A DNA stretch of 40,664 nt from Entrophospora sp. SA101 (GCA_958430865.1 CAUDNR010004288.1:9877-50540); one strand, 5' to 3'. Shown: positions 1-11,127, numbered from the stretch's first letter. A program made the numbers and translations. The notes: generated from the sequence alone by a model not told the origin.

Positions 1-412
1 TTCCGTGTTGATCAAAAATTTTTTATTAGTGAGTGACACTTGACCCCCTGTAGATCCGCAATGTCCTGCGACTGCTACCCAATTGCAATGTTTTTTTAAT
101 TCCTATTAAAAAAACTTGTTATTTTTAAAATACAACCATTTTATATTGTCATTAAAAGTAGATAAAATTTAAAATCTAATGTCAAATTTGTCAAAACCCT
201 TGCAGAGCTGGTCTATGAATTGTATTTTAGAAGTATATAATTCTTGTTTTGCTATAAATTCAGATAACCTATGAACATCTCCTTTCAAATAGTTGATTGT
301 TTTGCTCTATGAAATAAATAGTAAAATTGTAATGATAAGTTGGTGGGGTTTATCATGTCACATGATACAATAGGATTAGTTACCTGAATTGAAATTCTTT
401 TACACCATAATT
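1..412. other. No gene seen (left edge)
   Basis: AT-rich sequence with no convincing reading frame on either strand. The first 100 bases are somewhat less AT-rich and may be the edge of a decayed repeat, but nothing recognisable remains. Confidence 0.4.
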
Positions 413-1465
413 CTAAATCTTTATCATTTTTGTTGTCATTTTTTTTTCCAAGCTTATATATATAAGATTTTTAAGTGATGGTGATAAAGAATTTGCAACA
501 TCAATATAATTTTGCTGAATAGCAGTGATAAGTCCATTAAAAAAGAACTGAGAATGTGTGAGAAATTGTGGATTTTGCAGAGTTGGTAAATTTTCTTTTA
601 TTATTCCACATGATTGCCATAATGATTCACCAATTATATTTCCAATATTATTGCATTCATCATTTTTTAACATAGTTGCCTTTTTTGCATTGCTTAAATC
701 TATTTTAGATAATTTGAATGCTATTTGTATCATCAGTTGAGTTGGTATAATATTATTTGATAAATCTGGCTGGTTGGAAATATTTTCTGGGAAGTATTGT
801 TTGATTCTGACAAAATCCAATTTCCAAATGATTCTAATATTTTTGTTGAATCATTATGTTTTTCATCACAACTGAACTTCTTAGAGCCACACCCCATTCT
901 TTTATGTAAATGGCCTCCATTGGCTTCAAAACAATCAGAACAAATATACAAAGAACAGGAGCTATTTGGAAATTGGGACATAATCTTTCAAGGCTTTGCA
1001 AGATTGCAATCCCAGGCAAGGAACTCTAATGCTTCGCCCACATACAGTCCATGAATGTTCAGAACATCCATTACATATGATGAAGTTTTTGAATTTTTTA
1101 CAAAGCAAGCAATGTGTATGATGCAATTTACTTTGATCTGTTTGTAAATATTCATGTTTCTCATTATGTAACATGTTCTGATCATAGAGAAAGTGCTGAT
1201 AACAGACACCAAGTTCATGTAGATTTTTTTTACATTGCTCTACAGCATCATGGACAACTTCCCAAATACCTTTAAGTTGGGCAAGAGGTCTGTTGAAATC
1301 TCCTCCATGATTAGCTTTTCATTATCCACAGTTACACAGCATATTGGAAGTTTGATGTTACACTAAATGTTGTACAGAACTCATTGCTTCTGAAACTTTG
1401 CCCAGTGTATAGTTGTCACCTCTCTAAATTGGAGATCAAGTTCAGATCAATTTCAAATCCAGTTT
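413..1465 (-). pseudogene. Decayed cysteine-rich gene, family not recognised
   Basis: On the minus strand, coding-like sequence runs from about 1465 to 413 but changes frame several times. An upstream piece (GDNYTLGKVSEAMSSVQHL) ends in stops near 1370. The next open piece begins near 1310 (HGGDFNRPLAQLKGIWEVVH) and runs to 962, carrying CLLC, CNGC and further cysteines. It continues after a shift near 975 with CSLYICSDCF, and shifts again near 800 into a segment rich in Leu, Asn and Gln that ends at 413. The paired CxxC motifs suggest a zinc-binding module, but I do not recognise the family. At least three disruptions make a pseudogene more likely than a working gene with introns; assembly indels are an alternative. 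Confidence 0.5.
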
Positions 1466-2055
1466 ATCACTTACTTTTTATTGCCAGAATGTTTGCCATG
1501 TATTGTAAAGCTACATTGCACAATATAAAAAATTAGTGTAACATTTCAAATTTCCACTATGCTTTTGAGACCCCCGACATGATTTATATTATCTATTTCC
1601 TTTGATTGAATGACATGTGTAGCATCTTTCATATCTACTCACTCTTTTTGGTCACATTTTTAACCTTTTATTAATGGGATTTTTTAACAATTAAATTGTT
1701 TATTTGATTTTCTCTATCAAAATTAATTGATAAATAATTAATAAATTATTAATATATAAATGAAAAAAGCAATTGCAAGAACAACTTCAATATCAAAAAA
1801 AATTCATAATCATAAAACTCTAGTGATTGATTTATCACGTGATAGGATTTTAGCAACTTCAAAATTTTAAAACTTACAATAGCCTGTACCTAAACCTGTT
1901 TAATGTACTATGTAAAAGTCATTATACATGCTAGTATATGTGCGTTTTAAACTCAGCCACTAAAGATAGCTCAAGCATGCTTTATTTTATTGTTAATATC
2001 ACTGTGTATTAATATAATGCATAGTTAACTTCAAAGTCAAAAACAACTAAAGATA
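1466..2055. other. No gene seen
   Basis: AT-rich, with stops in all frames and short homopolymers. No TIRs, tRNA or coding signal seen. Confidence 0.4.
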
Positions 2056-2345
2056 TGAACCGGCTGAAAAAAATAATTTCATTTTTACATCTGGAATTTT
2101 AGTGCAGAATTCGGTGGCATGGACAATTAGTTGAGATGGGTCTATTTGCTCCATTAATTGGAATGACAAAAAAATGTAGATTTGCTCAAAAAAAAATATA
2201 TATAGAATACTCGTAGCAGGATAAAAATAATAGTTAGAATAATAGTAATACAATTCAATATTATTAATAATATTAATATTAATTCAAATTATTCTTTTTA
2301 TTCTTTTTATTCTTTTATTTGTTTATTTCATTTTATTTGTCCCTA
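2056..2345. repeat. Dispersed repeat copy, related to 19986-20280
   Basis: This stretch aligns by eye with 19986-20280. Both have a GGCTRAAAAAAAT start, then a shared block (TCTGGAATT, AGTGCAGAATT, GGCATRGACA), then CTCAAAAA, AGCARGATAAAA, and finally a run of ATTC-type repeats. This copy lacks the GATGTTAGCCGGCTAA-type start seen at 19931 and looks truncated on its left. No coding function seen. Confidence 0.6.
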
Positions 2346-3191
2346 TAAAAAATAAATACGGAAAAGATAGATAGAATAAACCATATTAAATATGGAAAAT
2401 ATGTAATTTTAGTAATAAACAACATGTATGGAATATGCAAATTTTTGTATCAATTTCTATATCAATATCAAAAGTACAGAATAAATACGGAAATTATACT
2501 AATAATAATACTGAATAAAATATATTTTGTTTAATTAATGGTAAAATGTATTTTTAGTTACTGAAATCATACAGAAAGTTATATTTAACAGAATGAACTA
2601 TACATGAAGTCGAAATTAAAGCTCAAAAGTTGAAATATTTTGACTTGAGAGATCAAAGGTCGAATTAAAGGTCGAAATGGTCAAAACATACAGAAAAATT
2701 AATCAAAACTTTAAATCGCCATAACACTCGGTCAATATCTGGCTATTTTTGATAAAACAACTACATTCAAATTCTCTCCATGAGGTATCTAATTTCTAAA
2801 ATCCAGATCACTGCTTAATGAGATATTTTTGTTTACTGTATATCTTACAATAAATCGATATCATGACATTAAAACACCATTGTTCAAATTGCCTTTATGT
2901 GGCTATTCTAATTAATGATGTGACCTGAAACTCCAAGTTTAGGAAAAACCAGAAACAGAAACCTTCCGAAACTAGTTTAGGGAATTTTTAAAATCCTAAA
3001 CCTTGCTGAGACCCAAAACTGAAATATATAACTCTTAATTTTTAAAAAAAAGTTTAAGGAACTTTTAAATTCTGAAACTTTCAATAAAAACCATAATGAA
3101 ATTTACCAAAAAAAATTTTTTTTTATTTGAAATTAAATTTTGATAACAAAATTAAAATATTTTATTTTTAATAATTTTTTTTTCTAAATCA

Positions 3192-6008
3192 TCACAATCG
3201 TTTTTTCTTTTCAAGTTGGTTTTTTTTATTATTGTTGTTAGTTGGAATACTGTTATAGTCATCTAGATCATTACTATTGTTACTATTATCATCCTTATTA
3301 TTAAAATTGTCTTGATCATAAATAATATCATCATGGTTGTTATTATCAATACCATCATTATTTATATAAATATAACTATTTGCAATATCAGCTTCACTTT
3401 CTAAATTAACTATATTATTCATATTGATAATATCACTATCATCAAATGAGTTCAAAAACTATTTATCAAATCATTTGAAATGTATTTGTAATTTTCATCA
3501 ATTAGTTGATTTGTATTATTTTCTACATCTAAGTGGATTTGGCTTTGGTTACCATCAGTAAATATAGAATTATTTAAGTCAATTATTTCTCTAATACAAA
3601 ATTATTTTTTTATTAGTCTTGTAATTAGGTTCTACTTCATAAAAATCACTCTCTGATTCACTTATGTCATCTGACACACTATTCTCCACCTCCACCTCCA
3701 CATAATGATAATCATCACCATCCAACTAAGGTTGCTTGCCAAAACTCATCCAGAAATCAATCAGCAGGGTTTCGGCAGGTTACACATTAATTGTTTATTA
3801 GAGTTTTGGCAGAGCTTTGCATTTTGAGGTTTCGCCATTTTGGCATAGTTTCAACAGGATTTTTGATAAGATTTAATATAGTTTTGCTGTGGTTTCAGCA
3901 ATTACCAAGGAGGTTTCGCCCACAACCTTACATCCAACCAAAGCTTTGCATTTGATATTAAGTTTTTCAATTCTTCATCTGAGATATTTTGACCAACATA
4001 TTTTAATTCTTTCTCAGTATTAGATAAATGATAGGAATGTATTTTCAACTAAATTTTGCCTTTTTTTTCCATAATACCAATCTGAGATTGAAAAAGACTT
4101 TTCACAAGTTGCTGAATGTGGAACCACCGAAAATAATTTTATTGCAAATTCTTGCAAATAATGATATTTTTCACATGTATACCACCAATTTAAAACATTA
4201 CCACTTTCAAAACTGAAAGGTGAGTTATAAGATGAATTTCTTAATTTATAATTTCTCAATTGTTCCAATAAAATATTTTGTTCTCTTACAGATCTCTTTA
4301 ATTTTTGGAAATGATTCACCATGAATTCAACAATTATTTTAAAGTGACCTTTTTTGAGACCAGTTCCTAAAAAAAAAATAATAAATAAATAAGTATTCCT
4401 AATTTACAAACATTAATATTAACAAATATCTAACCTTTGTATCCAGGGTGCAAAAAATAGACAACCAAATATTCATCAGAGCTAAATTCAAGCCACCTAG
4501 AATTAAATTTTCTTATACAATAATTACAATTACTGCAATGAAAATGACCTGGTATAGTTTTATTGAAGCAGCAAGTTTTATAAGTTGATATTAGCAGTCA
4601 GCTAAATTTGTTTTATCTGATTCTAGAATTTCAATCCCTTCTTTTATTGGTTTTAGAATTAAATTTAAGTTTTTTAAATTCTTAAAAAAATTTCTTCCAT
4701 TTAAAATATTCAAAACATCATCATTAGTTATGATATCAGGATTCTCATTTAATATCTGAATAAATAAAAGAGTAAATAAAACAAATCGATTAAAACAATG
4801 CATTTACTAATTTACTACAAATTATCATCATTGCTTGCTAATTGAAATACAGGTTGCAATCTTATAATAGAAGTTGTGGATACATAAATTGAGGTCCATC
4901 TGGTTTCAGTGTACTTTTTTAGGCTTCCTCCAGTAATATTTAACGTTTTAATGTAGCTTTCAAGCAAATTGCTGGCTTAGTATGATTTTTTAAAAAAATT
5001 GATAATTTTTTTGCACTTGAAGACTAAAGTTTTCGCAAATTCATGTTTTAGTAAATCTTTTGTTATAAGATTAAAACAGTGAGCAATACACTAATGTTCA
5101 ATATTTAGTAGTTTTTAACTCTCTGGCAAGTTTAACATTATTAGCACAATAGCTGACAGTTTTTCTACACCAATTTCTAAAATAATCGATTCAATTTGAT
5201 CAGACAAAAAAACTCCAGTATGAGAACTTCCTGAAAAATCACATAACTTGTATGTATAACTTTTTCTTTGAGGAGTTATAATGACAAAATTCCAGATTGA
5301 CTTGTTCTTAGAATTGGACCGCCCATCTAGAGCTAAATATGATTATGGATATGGTTATTAATCAACAATTATAAAATTGTTAAAAATATATATTTACCAA
5401 GAGTCTTATTTTTATTTTTTTCAATATCCTGGTCTATTTTTCTATTCACATGAATCACTTCATCATTTAAATAATTAATTGATAATTTTTTACAATTTGA
5501 TGGTTGATAAGCTGGATGTAATTTTTTTAAAAAATCTACAACATATGGGTTCTCAATAGTGTTATATGGAATGCCAGCCATTACAAAAGTATGAATTAAA
5601 GATTTATTGATGCTTTCTTCTCTCTCTTTTGTAAGGGTTTACTTTCATAGAATTCAGATAAAGAAACTTGATGATTATTTAAATTTTTGTTATTGGATGT
5701 TGAATAATGAGAATCTTGAGCTTTTTTTTGATTGTTTCTAGACCTACTCTTTTCAATTATCGAATTCAAATAATATTTACGAATTTCCTCATCACACTCA
5801 ACACATTCTCTTGCTAAATGCTTTTCAAGAACATTCGGATATCCAACTTCAAAATATTTCAAGCAGTAATTGCACTTAGCATTGTAATGGCCTTTATTAT
5901 TTTTAATTTCAGGTCCTTTTAAAAAATGTTCCCAAACTTGAGATAATGGTCTTCCGCCAAATGTCTTAAACCTGCACCTTCACTAGGAGACAAATCTGTA
6001 TCAGACAT
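3192..6008 (-). pseudogene. hAT transposase remnant (BED finger, DUF659, hAT dimerisation domain)
   Basis: Reading on the minus strand from the ATG at 6008, there is a frameshift near 5965 and then a BED-type zinc finger with WEHFLKG, CNYC and a later H and C at about 5930-5810. Another shift lies near 5605. Next comes the DUF659-type core with GIPYNTIENPYVV. A 65 nt GT-AG intron (5397-5333) splits KTL from ALDGRSN, followed by NFVIITPQRKSY and SGSSHTGVFLSDQIE. The sequence then decays until a core segment with IKEGIEILES near 4620. Near 4560-4270 is DEYLVVYFLHPGYKG, then the C-terminal dimerisation block (WWYTCEKYHYLQEFAIKLF, ATCEKSFS) at 4200-4030. A low-complexity acidic Asp/Asn tail runs to 3192. 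Multiple frameshifts and stops mean it cannot make transposase. The MITE at 3727-3930 interrupts the stretch after the dimerisation domain. Confidence 0.85.
3727..3930. mobile_element. Nested hAT-type MITE, 204 bp, 8 bp target duplication CATCCAAC
   Basis: The insertion starts TAAGGTTGCTTGCCAAAACTC and ends GAGGTTTCGCCCACAACCTTA, giving inverted ends that share TAAGGTTG and then GCNAAAC. It is flanked on both sides by CATCCAAC (3719-3726 and 3931-3938), a perfect 8 bp duplication. The YARNG terminus (TAAGG) and the 8 bp duplication point to hAT-superfamily mobilisation. It contains scattered GTTTCGGC/GTTTTGGC motifs but no ORF. Removing it rejoins the host transposase frame (KLWLD followed by GDDYHYVEVEVE), so it landed in coding sequence. 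Confidence 0.9.
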
Positions 6009-6295
6009 TAGAAAATATATATTTAATTTTATAAAGTTGGTTATAACAAGATGTAATTAATAAATCAATAATAAGATGGGAGAAAAAAAAATTTTTTTAT
6101 TTGTTGTTTCGGGAGAGTTTAGGTTTCTGGAGTTTCTGGAGTTTCTGGGGGAGTTTAGGTTTCGGGAATTTAGGGAGTTTAGGTTTCGGATTTTTCACAG
6201 AAACTAGGTTCTTCTCCTGAAACTATTTCGGGAAGCCAAAAGAGTTTCGGGTCACATCATTGTTTAGTAGAGATTAATGACAATTCTCCCGGAAC

Positions 6296-6425
6296 GGGCG
6301 GAATCGCTCAAAACGTGTGGATTCGCCCAGGTACAAAGTGAACGAATTCGCGCAATCTGAGCGAAAACGCACAATTTGAGCGGAATCGCCCAAACCGAGC
6401 GGAATCGCGCAATTCGGGCTAATAT
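6296..6425. repeat. Degenerate tandem repeat, about 19 bp unit
   Basis: Six units share a GAGCGGAATCGCxCAAxxc pattern. The AATCGC/ATTCGC/AAACGC core recurs at 6302, 6321, 6346, 6365, 6384 and 6403, giving spacings of 19, 25, 19, 19 and 19. It lies just outside the hAT right end and is much GC-richer than its surroundings. It could be a sub-terminal repeat cluster of another lost transposon or a short minisatellite. Confidence 0.7.
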
Positions 6426-7147
6426 GTAAAGAACTTGATTTCGACCTAATGTAAAAGTAACTTTCTCATAAGTTAATTAGTTTCGACTAAATAAGACTAA
6501 ATAAATAAAATAGAAATATTTTATTTAAAATTTTTATCTTCTTTAACCAAAATTATTCGCTAATAACAAAATCAATTCGTTGATCCCTATTCATTCTGAT
6601 CCACGCAAAAACAAAAATAATTGTTATCACCAATTAAAATACGCTCTCCCGAATTTAATCGGTGACAATATCAAGTCTATGCATAAATGAAATTTTTAAT
6701 AATGTGTGTCTACTCAGATCTTGGGGGTTCACAAGAATAAATTATTTTTCCTGATTATCAATTATGGTTCCTTATGAATAATAAACCTGATGTTAATCAC
6801 CAGTGTCATATTTAATTAAAATTTCCTATTACAAACATGCAGTCAGGTGCTTTCACACACTTCAGCACCATGGATTTTTTTTCCACAGTTGAAATACCCC
6901 ACATGCTGGAAGGCCTTGGACAAAACATTCCCTTATCTTCCCCTCAGACCAGACTTGGCTGTTACTATATGGGCATTGATCAGTGATAGCTGGTGCTTGT
7001 GCGATGATTGCTTTGTGTTATCGCCCTCTCTTACTAGAATAAAGTTGATTTAAATAACAAGTTCAGTTGGTCAAGTAAAAATTAAAGAAAGCAGAAAATT
7101 TGGGAAAATGACTAATTTATAACATACCAAACAAAATCCAAACCATT
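6426..7147. other. No clear gene; GC-richer patch at 6840-7060
   Basis: 6426-6840 is plain AT-rich DNA. 6841-7053 is less AT-rich and open for 68 codons on the plus strand (starting MLSHTSAPWIFF), but the residue content looks unlike a real protein. It may belong to the decayed gene that follows on the minus strand. Confidence 0.3.
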
Positions 7148-7565
7148 TTATTTTACAGCTTTCTCCTTGATTCCAGTGATCATAGTGACCATCACAATAG
7201 GAGTATCAGCAGAGTTGCAACTTGGACACAGAGCCATTCTTATCCTGGAGGTATAGGTAGGATCGTTGCAGGCAACTTTTCGGCCAGCATGCCAGCGGCC
7301 ATCTCTGATCTGTGAAGATTAGTGAAAACATCATTGACGATTGGTGCGGTCTCAGTAAATTCCAAAGCCACGCATACCCTTGAAATTCTGTTGCATCATT
7401 GTATCGTCGATCAATCAGGTCAGATTAGCCTTTGTACATGAGGAAGGTGTGAATGACTGTAATGTGTTCAAGGTGGTGTGGGTGCTTCAAATTTCCGATA
7501 ATCAAACATTGCATTTCGAATTATTTCTTTTTCAACAGTCAATGCTGCCTTGACATCTTGTGATT
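7148..7565 (-). pseudogene. Decayed gene or exon cluster, family not recognised
   Basis: A minus-strand exon-like piece runs from 7312 to the TAA at 7148. It is preceded by a possible acceptor (CTTCACAG) and contains RDGRWHAGRKVACND, ALCPSCNS and ITGIKEKAVK. Its cysteines hint at a zinc ribbon. An upstream piece at about 7565-7470 reads DVKAALTVEKEIIRNAMFDY before a stop, and the sequence between them is open only in mixed frames. Base composition is clearly less AT-rich than the flanks, which supports a former gene. I do not recognise the protein. Confidence 0.35.
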
Positions 7566-7980
7566 ATAATAATATTAATATTAATATTGATTACGAAAAG
7601 CAAAATATTATCAATGAAAATCTTGTAATTCTGTTCCGCGTTTTGATTCCAATTAAAATATTTATAAGCTAAAATAAAAGACACCTCATACGTATCAATA
7701 CAGGTAAAAAAAGTACCTCTGGTTGGTTATTAACACGTATTCTTTAGGAGACCCAAACCAAACCAAACAACAACACTTACGTTTTGTCACCTTGGACTCT
7801 GTCAATAAATAAATCAATCAATTAGCGTCTGTCCTACCAAAAAAAAAAAACCAATAGGATAAATAATTAATGTGTACGCGTCGATCAAATCACAAACTTC
7901 TTTTTCTTTCTTTTAAAGATGTCACGTAACAATAATAAAAGAGAACAATCAGGAATCAATACTGTTAATAATAATTATAA

Positions 7981-8165
7981 AAGTCAACAGAAAAAATTAC
8001 TGATAGTTTTGATCTGGGAATTAATATCATTAATAATAATTCTACAAGTCAACAGAAAAAATTACTGATAGTTTTGATCTGGGAATTAATACCATTAATA
8101 TTAATTCATACAAGTCAACATATAAGTCAACAGAAAAAATTAGTGATAGTTTTGATCTGGTGGGA
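7981..8165 (+). repeat. Three-copy tandem repeat (65 and 78 bp periods)
   Basis: The unit AAGTCAACAG-A6-TTA(C/G)TGATAG followed by TTTTGATCTGGGAATTAAT begins at 7981, 8046 and 8124. The second spacing is longer because of an extra AAGTCAACATAT-like piece. An ORF starts at 7919 (MSRNNNKREQSGINTVNNN) and enters the repeat. Because the period is 65 rather than 66, each copy changes frame; in one frame a unit would read DSFDLGINIINNNSTSQQKK. This may be the damaged 5' portion of the gene at 8244-8845. Confidence 0.7.
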
Positions 8166-8243
8166 GTTAGTAACAATTCAACAATATAGTGATGTTAGCC
8201 GTTTAAAAATCTTTAGCCGACTATCATCATTACAACAATAACA

Positions 8244-8845
8244 ATGCCAAGTAGTTCAGTAAATAAAAAAGAACAAAAATGGCAAAAGAAATGTGATAAA
8301 TTTAGCTTAAAACCTTTACCACCCATCATTAAGAATCTTGGAAATAAAAGCAGTAAAATTAATAATAATAATAATAATATTGCAATTGGTGACGATAGCA
8401 GTAGTAGTAGCAAAATAAATCAAAGTTTACTAAATAATAATATTAATAATATACAAGATCTAAAAGAAATATCCGGTTGTTTAGGAGGCTCTATTCACAA
8501 TTTAATTGCTGCAACTACTAGGGTTTGTATTCACGGATACCGTAAGGGTTACACACTATTAAAATCAAGTGTTTTTAAGGAATTTTTTGCTGATTTATTA
8601 GTGTGTATCCCCATTAACGGTATTCATGGTATCAGTGAATACAAACCCTAGCAACTACTACGTTTAAAAACAACCCTCAAATGACGCTTGGTGAATTAAC
8701 ACGTAGATGCAATAAGTTAAATTTACCTAAATTAATGAGTGAAACAGATTCAAAAGATTATAAAGAGGAAATCACTAAAAAATTTTTTGAGGATGGTTAT
8801 GATGATTTAGAGGAATCTTTGAAACCTTGGATGAATGACTTGTAA
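8244..8845 (+). pseudogene. Asn/Ser-rich gene interrupted by a MITE
   Basis: The frame opens at MPSSSVNKKEQKWQKKCDK, passes an Asn tract and a Ser tract, and reaches IHNLIAATT. There the insertion at 8519-8650 begins. Read-through adds about 40 unrelated residues and stops at 8651. Beyond the insertion and one copy of the duplicated 8 bp, the original frame resumes (TFKNNPQMTLGELTRRC) and runs to the TAA at 8845 with a charged C-terminus (FEDGYDDLEESLKPWMNDL). The uninterrupted gene would encode about 153 residues. I do not recognise the family. The insertion plus one duplication is 140 bp, so it shifts the frame. The allele probably makes a truncated chimeric product or none, and the intact C-terminal part suggests the insertion is recent. 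Confidence 0.65.
8519..8650. mobile_element. hAT-type MITE, 132 bp, target duplication GCAACTAC
   Basis: The left end TAGGGTTTGTATTCACGGAT and the reverse complement of the right end, TAGGGTTTGTATTCACTGAT, differ at one base. Flanks are GCAACTAC at 8511-8518 and 8651-8658, a perfect 8 bp duplication. The TAGGG end fits YARNG. Inner arms also pair loosely (ACCGTAAGGGTTACACAC against ACCGTTAATGGGGATACACAC). There is no transposase, so it must be mobilised in trans. Confidence 0.92.
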
Positions 8846-10065
8846 AAAAAACCATTATTCAGGTATTTTTATTACAATGATAAAGTTTTTTTTCAATAAA
8901 ATAAATTGATTTCTATCTGCCATTAATTAACCTTGTGCAAGACTAATAAATTATTTGATATACTTTTTTTTTTAATTTAATTATTTCAAAATTTAGCTTT
9001 TTTGTGATGAGCAATTGGAGCTTCGGGACTTTAATAATAATGATTGCAGAAATAATAATAAAATTTTTAATTTTATAATATATAGTAGATAGTAAAAGTT
9101 TGATTTTCCCTGTTCACGTGGAAGCAGTACAACCATATTACTTTTCTGCTTGTCTCAAATTTGATCATAATGCAATTCTGAGCATAACTATCAAATTAAA
9201 AAATCCATGAAAAAAAAATTTTGTGACTATTTTTTTTTTATGGATTGACTTCCTTTTTAAAACTGAATTGAATGGTGGTTTTAAAATCCAACTTATGAGT
9301 GAACAAAATTTAATGAGTAAATATAATACACACAAGAGTTTATTCCTATATTACGACTACCGCTGTCACTGTCATCTCATTCTTGTTCTACTGCTACTTC
9401 CACTGCCACTACTGCTTTTAATGTGCCATTATTACATCTGATGCCATTACATTAGGAGAAAGTTAAATCTTTCAAGAAATTTGCATAAATGTTCTATTTA
9501 CGAATTGATTATAAAGTAACATTAATATTAATATTTAATTTGTCTATCATGAAGTAGGATGATACCCCCAGATTAATCATTGACATAAGACCAGTTAAAG
9601 ACCGGCTCCAAAACTTGGAACCGAAGACCGAGAAGACCAAAGACCAATATAACAAATCTTGTAAATGGCAGTTATCTGTCAAAACTATCCTAACAATAAT
9701 AATAATAACACGAACATGCACACATACACACAACGGCAACAATAACATTTGCGTGAAAAAATTTATTTGGAAATCTTATAAATGGAAATCTGCTCACTAC
9801 AATAATAAAACATGAAGAGAAGTGTAATCTATAAATATTGCAAACTCTTACAAAGTCCAACCAAAAGATTGAATGCAATTGCAATCTCCAACTAATCCCT
9901 TATTACACTTTTTAATATATATGTAATATGGAAATGGCCGTAATAGCAATAGTAATAATTTAATTATTTATTTATGTTCAATTCATTTTTTGAAAATTGA
10001 TACAGCCAATAATGGACGATTATTTAATCGAAAAAAAAAATTAATTAATTAAAAATAATAATAAT
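8846..10065. other. Intergenic; low-complexity sequence
   Basis: No gene seen. 9340-9430 is a CTG/CTA-rich stretch. 9585-9650 holds loosely repeated GACC-containing words (GACCAGTTAAAGACCGG, AACCGAAGACCGAGAAGACC). The last 70 bases before the ATG at 10066 contain CCAAT (10007-10011) and AT-rich sequence that probably serves as leader and promoter of the next gene. Confidence 0.4.
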
Positions 10066-10338
10066 ATGAACATAAATACAACCAAAAGGCTTACAGCAGC
10101 ACAGAAATCTAAAGTTACTTTTACATTGTTTTCAACAGTGGCATTATTTGCAATATTCACAGTTGCCGCACCAACTTTTTTACCATGTCCAGTGCTTGAT
10201 GAAACACAACGTAGAGCCTTACTAGAACAACATCTTAAAGAAAAGAAATTGAATTCTAGAAAAGCTCAAGTTTTAATAACGCCAAGGGATGACAATGTTC
10301 TAAAGAAGATTAAAGAACACCTTATAAAAGAACAATAA
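10066..10338 (+). CDS. Small single-pass membrane protein, 90 aa
   Basis: One uninterrupted exon encodes 90 residues. A basic N-terminus (MNINTTKRLTAAQKSK) leads into a hydrophobic segment at about residues 17-36 (VTFTLFSTVALFAIFTVAAP). Then comes a short FLPCPVLDETQRRALLEQ motif and a Lys-rich, probably helical tail ending in IKEHLIKEQ. The layout (basic start, one membrane span, charged amphipathic tail) resembles small mitochondrial inner-membrane or assembly-factor proteins of fungi, but I cannot name a family. The start is the first in-frame ATG after an AT-rich leader. Coding quality is good and nothing is broken, so I take it as a real gene. An alternative reading is a secretory or ER tail protein. 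Confidence 0.7.
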   Translation: MNINTTKRLTAAQKSKVTFTLFSTVALFAIFTVAAPTFLPCPVLDETQRRALLEQHLKEKKLNSRKAQVLITPRDDNVLKKIKEHLIKEQ

Positions 10339-10872
10339 TAATAATATTCGTGTGTGTGCTTGTATATGTATGCATGTATGCTAACTAAAATATTTTATTC
10401 TTTTTGATTTTTTAAAAAATAAAAATGTTTAATTTTTATTTGATAATCTTGGTTGTTATTTACAATATATATTTATGCACACTTTGATTTTTATAAGTTT
10501 CTGATAATCCAAAAGAGCGAATGAGTAAACAAACGAACGAATGGATTCAAACAAAAAAGAATGCGCGAGAAAGAGATGAAGTAAAGGTTATTCTTTAATT
10601 AAACAAATATTTGAATAATAGCTTTAAATTTTATAAAACAATAGAAGGAAACATCTAATATTTATATATTTATATATATATATATATACACAGTAAATAA
10701 ATAAATTAATAAATATTATATATAAATATAACTCATCATTCTAAATAACTAAAAAATAATTGTTTATTTTATTTATTTATTAAAGAAATTATGCATTATA
10801 TATTACATATATAATATATTTGTGAAAATATTTTTACTCTTCTACAAAAACAAGCACTATTCTTCATTTAAA
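10339..10872. other. Intergenic 3' region between convergent genes
   Basis: Contains TGTGTG/TATG repeats just after the stop at 10338, AATAAA-like words near 10420, and a TA dinucleotide tract near 10670. It is probably the 3' UTRs of the small membrane protein gene and of ARPC2, which converge here. No further gene seen. Confidence 0.5.
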
Positions 10873-11095
10873 TTATAAATTCTTTTTTTGTTTTTTCTCG
10901 GCAGTTGTTAGTTCAGGTTTTGCACGATTCAATACTTTCAAGAATTCTTGGACACGTCCTCGCATTCTTGAATGCATGTAGGCTTTTGCGCATTTGATGT
11001 GATAATGAAGATAATCTCTGAATAATTGAATTTGAGAAATGGTTTTTTCTCTTACATCTCCTATGATAAAATGTCTAGGGAAAAGTACTTTTACA

Positions 11096-11127
<32 letters not shown>

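Larger units (their letters stand above)
2913..6262 (-). mobile_element. hAT-superfamily DNA transposon, 3,350 bp, decayed
   Basis: The ends are inverted repeats. The left end reads TAATGATGTGACCTGAAACTC and the right end, reverse-complemented, reads CAATGATGTGACCCGAAACTC, so about 19 of 21 bases match. Both fit the hAT terminal pattern YARNG. Sub-terminal zones carry repeated GAAACT/AGTTTAGG motifs: 2931-3060 on the left and 6107-6250 on the right, the latter with several AGTTTCTGG and AGTTTAGGTTTC units. Such sub-terminal repeats are typical transposase-binding regions. A hAT transposase remnant lies inside on the minus strand. I do not see a clean 8 bp target duplication at the outer ends, which fits an old copy. 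Confidence 0.85.

Noticed and set aside
2905..6270. 8 bp target duplication for the large hAT element
   Set aside because: TTCTAATT against GTTTAGTA agree at only five of eight positions, not better than expected in AT-rich DNA.
9223..9441. 72-codon plus-strand frame with Leu-rich end
   Set aside because: Created by a CTG/CTA-rich stretch; no protein-like features.
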